Positions 1 through 9,126 of a stretch of 64,000 nt of DNA are shown here, piece by piece. The stretch lies in the NCBI RefSeq assembly GCF_034427455.1, contig NZ_JAXQNN010000001.1, positions 124,001 through 188,000 of the forward strand, written 5' to 3'. The notes beneath the pieces are model-generated. The model was not told where the DNA came from. It worked only from the letters and a program-made list of their open reading frames with translations, and searched no databases. The translations under genes were made by a program, and so were the position numbers. The stretch is from Jeotgalibacillus haloalkalitolerans. GTDB lineage: Bacteria > Bacillota > Bacilli > Bacillales > Jeotgalibacillaceae. Position 1 is the first letter of the stretch, and each line of letters begins with the position of its first letter.

Positions 1-58
1 AATCAATGCTGTGCATAGATACCTGCTGTCAAATGTTTGTGTTTGAAAGGGTGGTTAG

Positions 59-1225
59 GTGGATCAGTATATTTTAGAACAAATCAGGATCCCATTTGAA
101 AATGGTGATCAGACCATTGCTGATGTGTGGGTTCAAAATGGGAAGTTTAAAAGCATTTCGTCAAACCTCTCAGAGCCGGATATTCCACGAATGAAAGTCT
201 CTGAAAAATGGAGGATCTTGCCTGGCTTTATTGATATTCATATACATGGAGCGGGGGGTGCTGATGTAATGGATTCAACGCCTGAAGCGCTGCTGAAGAT
301 AGCGGACACACTTCCTTCTGAGGGAACAACAAGCTTTCTGGCAACTACTATGACTCAGCGCCCTGAAGCTGTAAATGCAGCTGTTTTGAATGCGGCGCAA
401 TATTATCAGCAACAAAAAGCCCAGGGGCAGTCAGAGCTTCTCGGAATCCATCTGGAAGGGCCATTCATCTCAACAGAAAAAGCCGGAGCGCAGCCTTTAG
501 AGTTTATTATTCCACCATCTGTTGAGCTGTTTAACAAATGGTGTGAAGCCTCAAATGATTTAATTCGTGTTGTCACACTGGCTCCAGAGACTGACGAAGG
601 TCTTAGTTTTGTTAAAGAGTTGCAGACACGAAATATCATTGTCTCCCTTGGTCATTCTAATGCATCAGAAGAAGTCGTATTAAAGGCGATTGAAGCGGGT
701 GCTTCCCATGTTACTCATCTCTATAATCAGATGAGCTCTTTTCAGCACCGGGAACCTGGTATGGTTGGAATCGCTCTTACCAATCAACAATTACATGCAG
801 AATTAATTGCGGATTTTATTCATAGTCATCAATCAGCGGTTCAACTGGCAATAAGATCAAAAGGAATTGATCATGTCATTCTGATTACTGATGCTATGAG
901 GGCAAAAGGTTTGAAGGATGGCGTATATGAACTTGGTGGACAAAAAGTGACCGTCAAAGGAATGGAAGCCAGATTGGCAGATGGGACACTGGCAGGGAGT
1001 GTATTAACAATGGATCAGGCATTCCGCCATGTGAAAAAACTGCTTGGATTAAAAGACAGTGAAATGATTGCGCTGACTTCAGCGAATGCTGCCCGGACAC
1101 TCGGTATATTTGATCACAAAGGTTCGATTACTGAGGGGAAGGATGCAGATTTTGTCCTGCTTGATGAAAATGATTGCGTTCAAAAAACGGCTTGTAAAGG
1201 TATCATGAGGGGTGAGAAGCTATGA
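59..1225 (+). CDS. nagA: N-acetylglucosamine-6-phosphate deacetylase
   Basis: Removes the acetyl group from N-acetylglucosamine-6-phosphate in the cytoplasm, giving glucosamine-6-phosphate for NagB. The 388-residue protein has the amidohydrolase TIM-barrel signature: the HIHG metal motif (His-61, His-63), the metal-binding Glu of HLEGPF (Glu-133), LGHS (His-199), HLYNQM (His-220) and the catalytic Asp of ITDAM (Asp-278). Length is normal for the family. The start is GTG, preceded by a GAAAGGGTGG ribosome binding site. It overlaps nagB by 4 bases (ATGA), so the two are one transcriptional unit. Only 58 bases of upstream sequence are in the window, so the promoter and any NagR/YvoA operator cannot be judged. 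Confidence 0.95.
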   Translation: MDQYILEQIRIPFENGDQTIADVWVQNGKFKSISSNLSEPDIPRMKVSEKWRILPGFIDIHIHGAGGADVMDSTPEALLKIADTLPSEGTTSFLATTMTQRPEAVNAAVLNAAQYYQQQKAQGQSELLGIHLEGPFISTEKAGAQPLEFIIPPSVELFNKWCEASNDLIRVVTLAPETDEGLSFVKELQTRNIIVSLGHSNASEEVVLKAIEAGASHVTHLYNQMSSFQHREPGMVGIALTNQQLHAELIADFIHSHQSAVQLAIRSKGIDHVILITDAMRAKGLKDGVYELGGQKVTVKGMEARLADGTLAGSVLTMDQAFRHVKKLLGLKDSEMIALTSANAARTLGIFDHKGSITEGKDADFVLLDENDCVQKTACKGIMRGEKL

Positions 1226-1971
1226 AATTAATGCTCACAAAAGATTATGATGAATTAAGTAAATGTGGTGCTGATTTAATTATGGCTCAGATCAACGCCA
1301 AACAGGACAGCGTTCTTGGGTTAGCAACAGGAAGTTCCCCCCTCGGCTGCTACCAAGAGCTTATTCAACGGTGTCAGAACAACCTCGTTACTTTTAAATA
1401 TGTATCCTCCCTGAATTTAGATGAGTACATAGGGCTGTCTCCAGAGCATCAGCAAAGCTATCGTTATTTTATGAATCATCATTTTTTTAATCAGATTAAC
1501 ATTAATCAAAATCATACATACCTGCCAAATGGGGTGCATCCTAACCTTGAACAGGCATGCATTGAATACGAGACTAAAATTGATCAGGTTGGACCTCCGG
1601 ATATTCAAATCCTGGGGATTGGGGCTAATGGACATATCGGCTTTAATGAACCGGGCAGCTCTTTTTCAAGCTACACACACATTGTCAAATTAGCACACTC
1701 CACACGTCAGGCTAATGCACGATTTTTCAGATCAATTGATGAAGTTCCCACACATGCGATTACAATGGGGATCAGTTCCATTTTAAAAAGCAAAAAAATT
1801 ATTTTAATGGCCTCAGGCCAACAGAAGGCTGAAGCCATTAAAAGATTGCTTGATGGAGAAAAGAATGAACAATTTCCGGCCTCTTCTCTTTTTGATCATC
1901 CTGACGTTACATTAATTGTTGATAAAGAAGCATATGAATTAGTTGAAACAGAGAATTTAGCCAGGTGCTAG
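1222..1971 (+). CDS. nagB: glucosamine-6-phosphate deaminase
   Basis: Converts glucosamine-6-phosphate to fructose-6-phosphate and ammonia, the last step feeding amino sugars into glycolysis. The 249-residue protein shows LATGSSP near residue 35 (phosphate binding), LNLDEYIGL with the catalytic Asp-67, and GIGANGHIGFNEPGS around residues 132-147 with His-138 and Glu-143. The length fits the short Gram-positive NagB type, without the allosteric extension of E. coli NagB. Its ATG overlaps the nagA stop. No nagR-like regulator follows; a hairpin closes the unit. Confidence 0.95.
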   Translation: MKLMLTKDYDELSKCGADLIMAQINAKQDSVLGLATGSSPLGCYQELIQRCQNNLVTFKYVSSLNLDEYIGLSPEHQQSYRYFMNHHFFNQININQNHTYLPNGVHPNLEQACIEYETKIDQVGPPDIQILGIGANGHIGFNEPGSSFSSYTHIVKLAHSTRQANARFFRSIDEVPTHAITMGISSILKSKKIILMASGQQKAEAIKRLLDGEKNEQFPASSLFDHPDVTLIVDKEAYELVETENLARC

Positions 1972-1997
1972 TTTTCGAACTATTTGCTAATCAAGTT

Positions 1998-2040
1998 AAA
2001 TAGTCCGGCTGACGATTAAGTAGCTCGCCGGACTATTTGT
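1998..2040 (+). terminator. hairpin after nagB
   Basis: Twelve-base inverted arms AAATAGTCCGGC and GCCGGACTATTT surround a 17-base loop. The trailing T-tract is weak, so this is a probable rather than certain intrinsic terminator. It may also serve the convergent minus-strand gene. Confidence 0.6.
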
Positions 2041-2088
2041 TAGATCTAAGAAGGTAATTTAATTCTCCTTAAAAGTCCCTGATACTCC

Positions 2089-3477
2089 TTATTGATTAAC
2101 GCTGCTGATTGAAGCCTCAAACGCCTCCATCTCAACAAGGCTATTCCCGCTGAACGAGTCAAACGGCACCATCACATCATAATTATTTGCGTTCCCCTCA
2201 ACCTGAAATGTAGACTTGAATCTCAAATCATCACCTATTCTCACAGCCTGATCAGATAACACCCAATGTTCAATCATCTCATTCATCATCAGCTCATTGT
2301 TATCATCTCTTTTTACCTGATCAGAAGGCATCAGTGTAACAAAGTCTGCAAAATTCTGAAGGATATCATCTCTGAACGCGCCATCCTCAATTCCTGATAT
2401 GTCAAAGTCCACCGAGATTTCATTTCCATCCTGCTGAACTTCATTCACCTGAATCTGATAGTCAAAGCGCTCACTTTCAACGGTAAATGGAGAATTGGTA
2501 TTCAACGAGTGTAGTGCATGGTCATCCCGCATTCTGATCTCAGGCTTAACAGTTAAGTGCGCAATATTTTCATCGATTTTACTGCTTAAAAGCTCGCGCA
2601 CCTCTTTTATCACTTTTCCGTCCTGTATTTCAGTGGACAGAATATCTGCATTTCTTTTCGATAGACGCTCACCATCATTATCAAATACAGTGAGTTCGAC
2701 TGTATCACCCTTTCCTTTAAGAGGAAGTTCCACAGTATAATAAAGCAGGGTAGTCGCAGCGCCTTTCGTCATGCTGTTCATTTTCAATTTATAATCATCG
2801 AAAGTACTTTCTCCTGTTAAAGCAAAGGTTTCAGCAGGGATCTTTTCAACCGGTACATCAAACTTCCAGCTTCCATGAACACCATTTACATAGTTAAAGG
2901 TAAGCGGCAGTGTAAAGTTCTCCGGCAGTTCAGCGTTCGGGCTATAAAATTCCACAGCACCTGCATACCCTTCGTCAGTTTCTTTGAGCTCTCCCATACT
3001 GGCTGACCACTGGGACTGATCTTTTCCGTCAAATAAATGAATATTGTAGCCTGCTTCAGGACCTTCTTCGTCAGTTTCAGGATTTCCACCTTCAGCCAAA
3101 AACGAGATTCCGATTACGTTGCCGTCATAGTACGCACTTGTGATTTTTACCGCTACACCTTTTTCCTCAGCCGTTTCATCCAGTCCCGTAATCAGTCCGC
3201 TGCTGAATAATTCCTGTCCAATCTGCATGCTATATTTTTCATAAATTCCGCCGATCACCGGTACAGCTGCAAGCACGTTGCTGACCGGTGCGAAAAGCAG
3301 GCCCGACGCCAGGAAGGCGGCCGCTGCAGCAGATGAAAAAACGCCTGCTTTCTTCATCCGTGACTGGTATGTACGCTTCTTTCCCCGGCTAATCCCGCGG
3401 TCAATCGCATTGAACACATCTTCCTTTGGAAATTCAATCTCTTCGATTTCTCTTTCAATACGCTCTTTGTTCAACAT
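2089..3477 (-). CDS. DUF4179-type membrane anti-sigma partner
   Basis: A 462-residue protein encoded directly after an ECF sigma factor and overlapping it by 23 bases. It has a charged cytoplasmic N-terminus of about 43 residues, a single hydrophobic segment at about 44-66 (Ala-rich), and a long extracellular part. This is the layout of transmembrane anti-sigma factors and of DUF4179 proteins that accompany such sigma factors. Function as the anti-sigma factor is inferred from the arrangement; no zinc-binding ZAS motif is visible. The start ATG has the ribosome binding site GGAGGGG. What signal the outer domain senses cannot be told. Confidence 0.75.
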   Translation of the reverse strand: MLNKERIEREIEEIEFPKEDVFNAIDRGISRGKKRTYQSRMKKAGVFSSAAAAAFLASGLLFAPVSNVLAAVPVIGGIYEKYSMQIGQELFSSGLITGLDETAEEKGVAVKITSAYYDGNVIGISFLAEGGNPETDEEGPEAGYNIHLFDGKDQSQWSASMGELKETDEGYAGAVEFYSPNAELPENFTLPLTFNYVNGVHGSWKFDVPVEKIPAETFALTGESTFDDYKLKMNSMTKGAATTLLYYTVELPLKGKGDTVELTVFDNDGERLSKRNADILSTEIQDGKVIKEVRELLSSKIDENIAHLTVKPEIRMRDDHALHSLNTNSPFTVESERFDYQIQVNEVQQDGNEISVDFDISGIEDGAFRDDILQNFADFVTLMPSDQVKRDDNNELMMNEMIEHWVLSDQAVRIGDDLRFKSTFQVEGNANNYDVMVPFDSFSGNSLVEMEAFEASISSVNQ

Positions 3478-3997
3478 GCTCTATCCCCTCCAGTATCTTT
3501 TTCAGCTCCAGTTTTGCCCGGCGCAGCTGCGTTTTTACCGTATTCTCCGGTATCTCCAGTGTCCGGCTGATCTGCTGAATCGGATAATCATGATAGTAAA
3601 ATAGAATAATAACTGACTGATAATCCGCTCTGAGCGCTGCAATCGCCTCTTTCACATCGAGCCTGCCTTCAATATCCGGTCCTTGTTCAGCGGGCAGCGC
3701 GTCAGCCAGCTCATCGTCTATGATCAGCTGATTTTTCCTGCGCAGCACATCATACGCAGTCCGGATCAGAATCCTGGTCAGCCATGTGCTGAAAAACTCT
3801 GGCTGCTTCACCTGATGCACAGACACCAGCGCCTTACACACCGTATCCTGCACGACATCGAGCGCATCCTCTTTATTCCTTACGTAAAGAAAAGCTGTTT
3901 TATAAAGCTTTTCACTTTCCTGCTTTACGAGCTTTTCAAATGCCTTTTGATTACCTTTAATCGCTTTTTTAACTAATGCTGCATTCTGTTTATCCAA
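3455..3997 (-). CDS. ECF-type RNA polymerase sigma factor
   Basis: A sigma-70 family protein of about 180 residues with only regions 2 and 4. Region 2 contains DALDVVQDTVCKAL and FFSTWLTRILIRTAYD; region 4 ends with the helix-turn-helix ISRTLEIPENTVKTQLRRA. It resembles the SigV/SigW group of Bacillus. The start is placed at the TTG at 3997 because AAAGGAGG lies 7 bases upstream; a GTG further upstream at 4015 would lie before that ribosome binding site. It overlaps the DUF4179 gene, its presumed inhibitor. The regulon cannot be predicted from this window. Confidence 0.88.
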   Translation of the reverse strand: MDKQNAALVKKAIKGNQKAFEKLVKQESEKLYKTAFLYVRNKEDALDVVQDTVCKALVSVHQVKQPEFFSTWLTRILIRTAYDVLRRKNQLIIDDELADALPAEQGPDIEGRLDVKEAIAALRADYQSVIILFYYHDYPIQQISRTLEIPENTVKTQLRRAKLELKKILEGIEHVEQRAY

Positions 3998-4022
3998 GCC
4001 GCCGCCTCCTTTCACTGGTTAG

Positions 4023-4048
4023 AGTAGCGTGTGTATGGAAAAGTTTCA
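4023..4048 (-). promoter_or_regulatory. possible autoregulated ECF promoter
   Basis: On the minus strand, upstream of the sigma gene, a TGAAAC box followed by TTTT matches the -35 element used by SigW/SigV-type factors. A -10 element is not clear: TACTCT lies about 16 bases on and CGCTAC about 13, neither a perfect CGTA or CGTC. Autoregulation is therefore plausible only. Confidence 0.35.
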
Positions 4049-4079
4049 GGGGAGTTCGGGAAATTTTTGAAGGGGCATT

Positions 4080-4112
4080 AAAAAGGCAACTCCGTTATGA
4101 TCCGGAGTTGCC
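4080..4112 (-). terminator. terminator of methyltransferase gene
   Basis: Minus-strand hairpin with arms GGCAACTCCG and CGGAGTTGCC, followed on that strand by a run of five T. It closes the gene that ends at 4120. Confidence 0.85.
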
Positions 4113-4119
4113 TGCAACC

Positions 4120-4749
4120 TTATTTATGCGATAAAGTCATTACACCACCGCAATGAGACACTTTATGAAACTCATATTCACAAATTTCCTGCAATGCATC
4201 TTTCAGCTCATCAGCCACAAAATAAAATTCATCTTCATCCCAATGCTCAAGATGATCTGCACGACATGCATCCAGCTGCTCTCTTGTCCCGAAAGCAATG
4301 TCACCAACCAGCAGCTGACCGCCTGCTTTTAAGTGGGATAACAGTTCCCGGATAAAAGTGACTTTTTCGTCATCATTCAGATGATGCAGCGTATATGTGC
4401 TGACGATAAAATCGTATTTTTTCTCCTCGAGCGCAGCCGGCAGACCATTTGAAATATCCCACTCCAGCAGGTTCGCTGCAGGCATCTTCTCCTGCGCGAT
4501 CGAGATCATCTCAGATGAGAAATCCAGCCCGTCAATCCGGTGTCCGTTTTCATAGAGTTTAGTGGTTAGGACAGCTGTACCAAAGCCGATATCCAGTACT
4601 TCGGCATTTTTCTTTTGCATGACAAGATTAAAAATCTGATTAAGTATCTCTTTATAGCCGGCAAAAGGGTACAGATTACTTTCTTCACTCACCTCTACCG
4701 TCTGATCATAGCTGTTTGCCCATAAATTAAATCCAGTATTATTTAACAA
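4120..4749 (-). CDS. class I SAM-dependent methyltransferase, YrrT-like
   Basis: A Rossmann-fold methyltransferase of 209 residues. Near the N-terminus is NLWANSYDQTV, like the FxxWAxxYDxTV of YrrT-type enzymes. Motif I is VLDIGFGTAVLT, the acidic loop is IDGLDFSSEMI, and FIVSTYTLHHL follows. The substrate is unknown. The start is taken as the TTG at 4749, which has AGGAGG 6 to 8 bases upstream; an in-frame ATG at 4785 has no ribosome binding site and would place that AGGAGG inside the gene. It stands alone with its own terminator. No mtn or luxS neighbour is present to support a methionine-cycle role. Confidence 0.75.
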   Translation of the reverse strand: MLNNTGFNLWANSYDQTVEVSEESNLYPFAGYKEILNQIFNLVMQKKNAEVLDIGFGTAVLTTKLYENGHRIDGLDFSSEMISIAQEKMPAANLLEWDISNGLPAALEEKKYDFIVSTYTLHHLNDDEKVTFIRELLSHLKAGGQLLVGDIAFGTREQLDACRADHLEHWDEDEFYFVADELKDALQEICEYEFHKVSHCGGVMTLSHK

Positions 4750-4990
4750 GAATGCTCCTCCTATATGTTGCGATCTGTCGGGCATTCAACAAAACTGCCC
4801 GTATTAGCGTCCGATAACCTCTGTTATATTAGCGTTTTTCATATGGTACCACACCTTCCAATTATTTGTATTTAGTATATCATATGTCCTTTGTCCTTTT
4901 TCTTATTTTCACAAAATATCCCTGTGCTTCACCTGCAAACCTGTGTTAAATTGACATTGACTCAACATAGAAAGGTGACTAAATACATAC

Positions 4991-5548
4991 ATGATACAAT
5001 TTAAAACAACCTATACGACACAGGATTACGTAGATATGCAGGTGAAGCTGCAGACGCTGACTGGTGATCTGAACAATTTGAAAAAGAGAAGCACGATTTC
5101 ACTTATGCTGATTGTGATTATCCTTTCATGGACTTTTGATCTTTTCAGCTCACTTTTTGGCGGGATTGCAGCTGTACTGATGATTATTGCTGCAGGATTG
5201 ATCATGCCGAACCTGCTTGAAAAAACAGCGGTGAAGAATTTTAACAAACAGCTGAGCGGAAGAAATATGGAGAATTCTTTAGGCACTGTAGAATTTGAAG
5301 TAAATGAAGAAGGCATTATCCGTAAGATGCAATATTCAACACTTGCCTTTGACTGGGATGGCGTTATCCGTATTGGAGAAGATGACAGAAACTATTATCT
5401 GTTCCTCTCCAGAACACACGTTTTATTTTTTCCAAAGCAGCCTGAAGGACTGTCAGAAGCAGATCAGTTACGATTTGAAAGTCTGATTGGACAGGTGAGA
5501 AAGCGGATCAGGGAAGAATATCAGCAGAGCAGGGATGCCAGTCAATAA
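4991..5548 (+). CDS. YcxB-like membrane protein
   Basis: A 185-residue protein with two adjacent membrane segments at about 37-75 and a C-terminal soluble part with VEFEVNEEGIIRK and WDGVIRIGEDDRNYYLFLS. This arrangement is typical of the YcxB-like family, whose function is unknown. The ribosome binding site is GAAAGGTGA. The next gene begins 14 bases after the stop, so the two are probably cotranscribed. Confidence 0.65.
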   Translation: MIQFKTTYTTQDYVDMQVKLQTLTGDLNNLKKRSTISLMLIVIILSWTFDLFSSLFGGIAAVLMIIAAGLIMPNLLEKTAVKNFNKQLSGRNMENSLGTVEFEVNEEGIIRKMQYSTLAFDWDGVIRIGEDDRNYYLFLSRTHVLFFPKQPEGLSEADQLRFESLIGQVRKRIREEYQQSRDASQ

Positions 5549-5562
5549 AAGGAGGATTTAAC

Positions 5563-6195
5563 ATAGGCAGACTATTCTTTTACAGCGATCAAATTATTGA
5601 GTCCCCGGGCAACCAGAGGCTCGACGATATACTATTCAAAGGGATGAATCGTCATACGAAGATCGGCTACATTCCTTCAACAGAAGATCCGGATCGAACG
5701 TATTTTCAGACCAAAGCGGACTATTATCGTCATTACGGTGTTGAGGAGATCATGTTTTTCGACCTGTATAGTGACTTTGATTCATCAAAAATTGAGGAGC
5801 TGCTGTCATGTGATATCGTCCATCTTTCAGCAGGTAATCCAATTGAATTCCAGTCTGCTTTAGCACATCGTAAAATGGATCAGGTGTTGCGCGAATACTT
5901 TAACCGCGGTGGAACCATTGTCGGTGTAAGTGGCGGAGCGGTTCAACTTGGCAAGTCTATCACGCTGTTTCAGCTGTTTACAGGGGAGTCAGGTCGGAAG
6001 CTCAAAGGTCTGCAGCTGGCTGATTTTGAATTCCTGCCTCATTACAACCGCTGGGATGACGCATTTAAAAAGAAGGTTGAACAGTATGCGGTTGAAACCG
6101 GGATAACGGTTTATGCAGGAAATGATGGGGATGGAATGGTGGTTGAGGATGGTCACATTCAGTTTATTGGAGAGATTAAGATTATAAATGGATAA
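5563..6195 (+). CDS. peptidase S51 (peptidase E-like) with apparent ATA start
   Basis: A Ser-nucleophile peptidase/amidotransferase-like protein. The nucleophile elbow is GVSGGAVQLG; HLSAGNP and FLPHYNR are also family-like. The first ATG (5644) lies well inside the conserved fold. The 27 codons before it, read in frame, encode GRLFFYSDQIIESPGNQR, a typical N-terminus for this family. That stretch begins with ATA at 5563, exactly 7 bases after a perfect AGGAGG, and contains no ATG, GTG or TTG. The start is therefore either a genuine AUA codon or a mutated ATG. Length is then 210 residues, normal for S51. It follows the YcxB-like gene closely. Confidence 0.75.
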   Translation: MGRLFFYSDQIIESPGNQRLDDILFKGMNRHTKIGYIPSTEDPDRTYFQTKADYYRHYGVEEIMFFDLYSDFDSSKIEELLSCDIVHLSAGNPIEFQSALAHRKMDQVLREYFNRGGTIVGVSGGAVQLGKSITLFQLFTGESGRKLKGLQLADFEFLPHYNRWDDAFKKKVEQYAVETGITVYAGNDGDGMVVEDGHIQFIGEIKIING

Positions 6196-6212
6196 GAACA
6201 TATATGACACAA

Positions 6213-6245
6213 AGCGCCTGGGATTTTCATTCAGGCGTTTTTTTG
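6213..6245 (+). terminator. intrinsic terminator after S51 peptidase
   Basis: CGCCTG and CAGGCG arms around an 11-base loop, followed by seven T. Confidence 0.9.
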
Positions 6246-6432
6246 AATTTTTAATTACTTCAGAACTCAATAACATAGATCCTGCTATTTCTAAGGTGTC
6301 TGTTTTTAATTTCCTACATCTCACTATCAGAGACAACAATCACTCAGTTATATTCTATAAAAATAAAACTTTATATTCTAATTATATAGAACATGTGGTA
6401 ACCTGAAAAAAATACCATTTCGGGGTGATCGC

Positions 6433-7485
6433 ATGGAAACATTAAAAATGACTGGAAGACCAAGAGAAACATACGAGGTTCAATTGACTTACTCATTGCT
6501 CTGGGAATGTGCGCTTGGGATTGCAGCAATCACGAACTCCAAGCTGCTAAAAACATTAGAAAAACCGGAAAAAGACTGGAATCGTTTAAGAGAATCACTG
6601 TCAGAGGAACTACAAAGTCAATTAAACTTTGTAGAAAAAAACAACACATGGAAATCTCTCCTTCAGATTCTTCACCAGAAAGAATTCGAAGACTTGGACG
6701 ACTATATTTCATATATAGAGAAGCTTGATGAAGTAGAGCTTAGATTTATGTGTCTTCCTATTACAGGACGAAATGATCAAAGGTTGAGACAAAGTGCTGC
6801 ACAAGGAGATCGGGATGCTGTGCAATCCTTGATGATTGCTTCCGATTATAATCCGTTCTTTCCTCAGTACATAGAATTTATTAGTCAACATGATGCCAGT
6901 TTGTTAAAAAAGCATCTGGTTCGTGTCATAACGCTTTGGTTTAAGGAAGTGGTAACACTCGATGCAATAGAGAGGGAAGAGATTTTAAAGAGAGATTTTG
7001 ATTCGAAGCAGACATTAAAACAAAAGCTGACCTCAGAAGAACTAGTTCAGGTAGCGACAGGAGGTATCTCCTACATTCCGGAACCAAGTGTTCACACAGT
7101 TTTACTCATTCCCCAGTACATCTACCGGCCCTGGAGCATAGAAGCAGATATTGAAGGGGTGAAAGTATTTTATTATCCTGTTTCAAATGAAAGTGTCTCT
7201 CCGGGTGATCGCTATACGCCTGATCAGTTTCTTGTATTGAAGCATAAAGCTTTAGGAGATGAAGGAAGGCTTAAAATTGTAAAACTGTTATCTGAGAAAA
7301 ATCGAACATTACAGGATATCACTGGGCAGTTGAATATGGGGAAGTCTACTGTTCACCATCATCTGAAAATTCTCCGCTCTGCAAAACTTGTTGAAACAAG
7401 CGGATCCCAATATAAATTGAAAAAGGATGCCCTTGAGTTAATGTATAAAGAAATCAAATTATACCTTGAACAGCCGGTGAATTAA
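6433..7485 (+). CDS. ArsR-type HTH regulator, large form
   Basis: A 350-residue protein whose last ~80 residues form an ArsR-like winged helix: KALGDEGRLKIVKLLSEK, then LQDITGQLNMGKSTVHHHLKILRSAKLV. The N-terminal 250 residues are helical and not recognised; similar long ArsR proteins with an uncharacterised N-domain occur widely in Bacillales. The ATG follows GGGGTGATC. The MFS gene starts immediately after its stop with no spacing, so it probably controls that exporter. The A/T-rich stretch before it has imperfect repeats (TTCTA/TAGAA near 6376-6391) that could be its operator. Confidence 0.75.
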   Translation: METLKMTGRPRETYEVQLTYSLLWECALGIAAITNSKLLKTLEKPEKDWNRLRESLSEELQSQLNFVEKNNTWKSLLQILHQKEFEDLDDYISYIEKLDEVELRFMCLPITGRNDQRLRQSAAQGDRDAVQSLMIASDYNPFFPQYIEFISQHDASLLKKHLVRVITLWFKEVVTLDAIEREEILKRDFDSKQTLKQKLTSEELVQVATGGISYIPEPSVHTVLLIPQYIYRPWSIEADIEGVKVFYYPVSNESVSPGDRYTPDQFLVLKHKALGDEGRLKIVKLLSEKNRTLQDITGQLNMGKSTVHHHLKILRSAKLVETSGSQYKLKKDALELMYKEIKLYLEQPVN

Positions 7486-8712
7486 ATGAAAAGTCCATTA
7501 CTCCGTAATCGCTCATTTGTTTCTGTATGGACCGGTAATGGGATTTCAGAGCTTGGCGGCGCTTTTGGTACGTTCTGTAATTCTATATTAATTTACCAGC
7601 TCACCGGCTCCACTTTAGCACTCGGTAGCATGTGGCTGCTTTACTTCTTGCCTTCATTGGTGCTTCAGTTATTTATTGGCCCATTTATCGACCGATGGAG
7701 CAGGAAATGGATCATGGTTTTTTCGCAATGGATGAGAGGGCTTGTGTTTTTGATCCCGCTTTTTGCGCTGATGACAGACAGTCTTTCTGTTTGGCATATT
7801 TACACGGTTCAGATTGCAGTCGGGTTAATCACACCTTTTTATGTGCCTGCCAATCATGCAATTACGCCTTCTATTGTTTCTGAAAAGCATCTGGAACAGG
7901 CCAATGCCTATATAGATGGGACAGTCAGACTCATGATGTTTACTGCACCGCTGCTTGGCGGTTTGGTGATTGAATATGCCGGTGTGGGTGCAACCCTTTC
8001 TTTTGTTTCTATGCTGCTTTTAATCAGCGGGTTTATGCTTCTTTTCGTACAGGAAAAGAGAGGAGATGCGGCAGTAAGGAAATCATGGATCGCAGAATTT
8101 ACAGAAGGGATATCTTATTTCTTCACAAAGCCGACTGTCGTGTGGCTTGGTGTTTTTCTCGCAGTCGTTCAATTCGGTGTCGGCGTAACGATGGTCACTA
8201 CACTTCCATATATCACAGAAGAGTTAAATGGCAGTTATGCAGACTATGGCTATTTTATGGCAGGCTTCCCAGTCGGTTATATCCTCGGTGCAATGATCAT
8301 TGGAAAAATAGTCTATCATAGCCGGAGAGTACTGATGCTGGGTTCTTTATTTATCGGAGGGTTAACCTTCATCGCGTTATTCTTTAATACAAGTATCATG
8401 CTGGGCGTCATGACGGAAGTGATTGGTGGCATTGTAATGGCAGTTTTCAGTATTCACAACACCACGATATGCCAGAAGGCTGTACCTAACAATCTGATGG
8501 GAAAAGTGTTTTCAGTCAGGCTGCTCATTATAAGAGGTGTAATGCCGCTTGGTGTGCTTGCGGGTGGTGCTCTGAGTGAGATGTGGGGTGTCCGGCCACT
8601 GTATTTATTCATCGGTACACTCATATGTTTCATATCACTAATTGGAATCATTGTTCCATACTTTAAGTTTATAGATGCTGAAAAAGAGATGCCAAAGCGT
8701 GCCCAAGCATAG
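7486..8712 (+). CDS. MFS transporter, probable drug or metabolite efflux
   Basis: A 408-residue protein with about 12 hydrophobic segments and the MFS loop motif around FIDRWSRKWIM (residues 65-75). NGISELGGAF near the start is typical of the MFS_3-type exporters. It abuts the ArsR-type regulator gene with zero spacing and only a weak own ribosome binding site, so translation is probably coupled. The substrate cannot be named. Confidence 0.8.
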   Translation: MKSPLLRNRSFVSVWTGNGISELGGAFGTFCNSILIYQLTGSTLALGSMWLLYFLPSLVLQLFIGPFIDRWSRKWIMVFSQWMRGLVFLIPLFALMTDSLSVWHIYTVQIAVGLITPFYVPANHAITPSIVSEKHLEQANAYIDGTVRLMMFTAPLLGGLVIEYAGVGATLSFVSMLLLISGFMLLFVQEKRGDAAVRKSWIAEFTEGISYFFTKPTVVWLGVFLAVVQFGVGVTMVTTLPYITEELNGSYADYGYFMAGFPVGYILGAMIIGKIVYHSRRVLMLGSLFIGGLTFIALFFNTSIMLGVMTEVIGGIVMAVFSIHNTTICQKAVPNNLMGKVFSVRLLIIRGVMPLGVLAGGALSEMWGVRPLYLFIGTLICFISLIGIIVPYFKFIDAEKEMPKRAQA

Positions 8713-8755
8713 TAGTGACAATGATAGCCGAACGGTAATGTAGCTAATGAACATC

Positions 8756-8783
8756 AAAAAACACGCCCTCACTCAGGACGTGT
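8756..8783 (-). terminator. terminator overlapping the stop of the small membrane gene
   Basis: On the minus strand, ACACGTCCT pairs with AGGGCGTGT (one wobble) and a T6 tract follows. The stop codon at 8769-8771 lies inside the hairpin. Confidence 0.8.
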
Positions 8784-8993
8784 CTCTCTCCTTGCCAGCT
8801 TGTACATGAAAAACAGTAAAACAGCGATAAGCACCGCACTAAACAGAAGTGCTATCGGATTTCCTTCTCCAAAGATTGCAGTCAGCGCAACATCAAATGA
8901 AGGAACGCCTATTGCAGCAAGCAGCGGGAGAATCAATGTGGCAGTCAGGATACCTCCAGTGAAATACAAAATGTTTTTCGTTTTGGTACTCAA
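8769..8993 (-). CDS. small two-helix membrane protein
   Basis: A 74-residue protein with two membrane segments (about 9-27 and 45-65) and a basic C-terminus. The start is TTG, preceded by GGAGGCGG at a normal distance. No homologous family is recognised. It stands alone, convergent with the MFS gene, and ends inside its own terminator. Confidence 0.6.
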   Translation of the reverse strand: MSTKTKNILYFTGGILTATLILPLLAAIGVPSFDVALTAIFGEGNPIALLFSAVLIAVLLFFMYKLARRETRPE

Positions 8994-9126
8994 AAAACCG
9001 CCTCCTTCGTACTATGGTATCATAATATAAGGAAATAACTTATTTTTCTGACTTTTTACGGAAATAGTAAGGAAGTAGATGTATTCAGACACCAGCAGTA
9101 ATTTGACCAGATAAGAGGAGGCAGTT

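Noticed and set aside
6188-6406. 72-codon reading frame after the S51 gene
   Set aside because: It runs through an intrinsic terminator, has no ribosome binding site and is very A/T rich.
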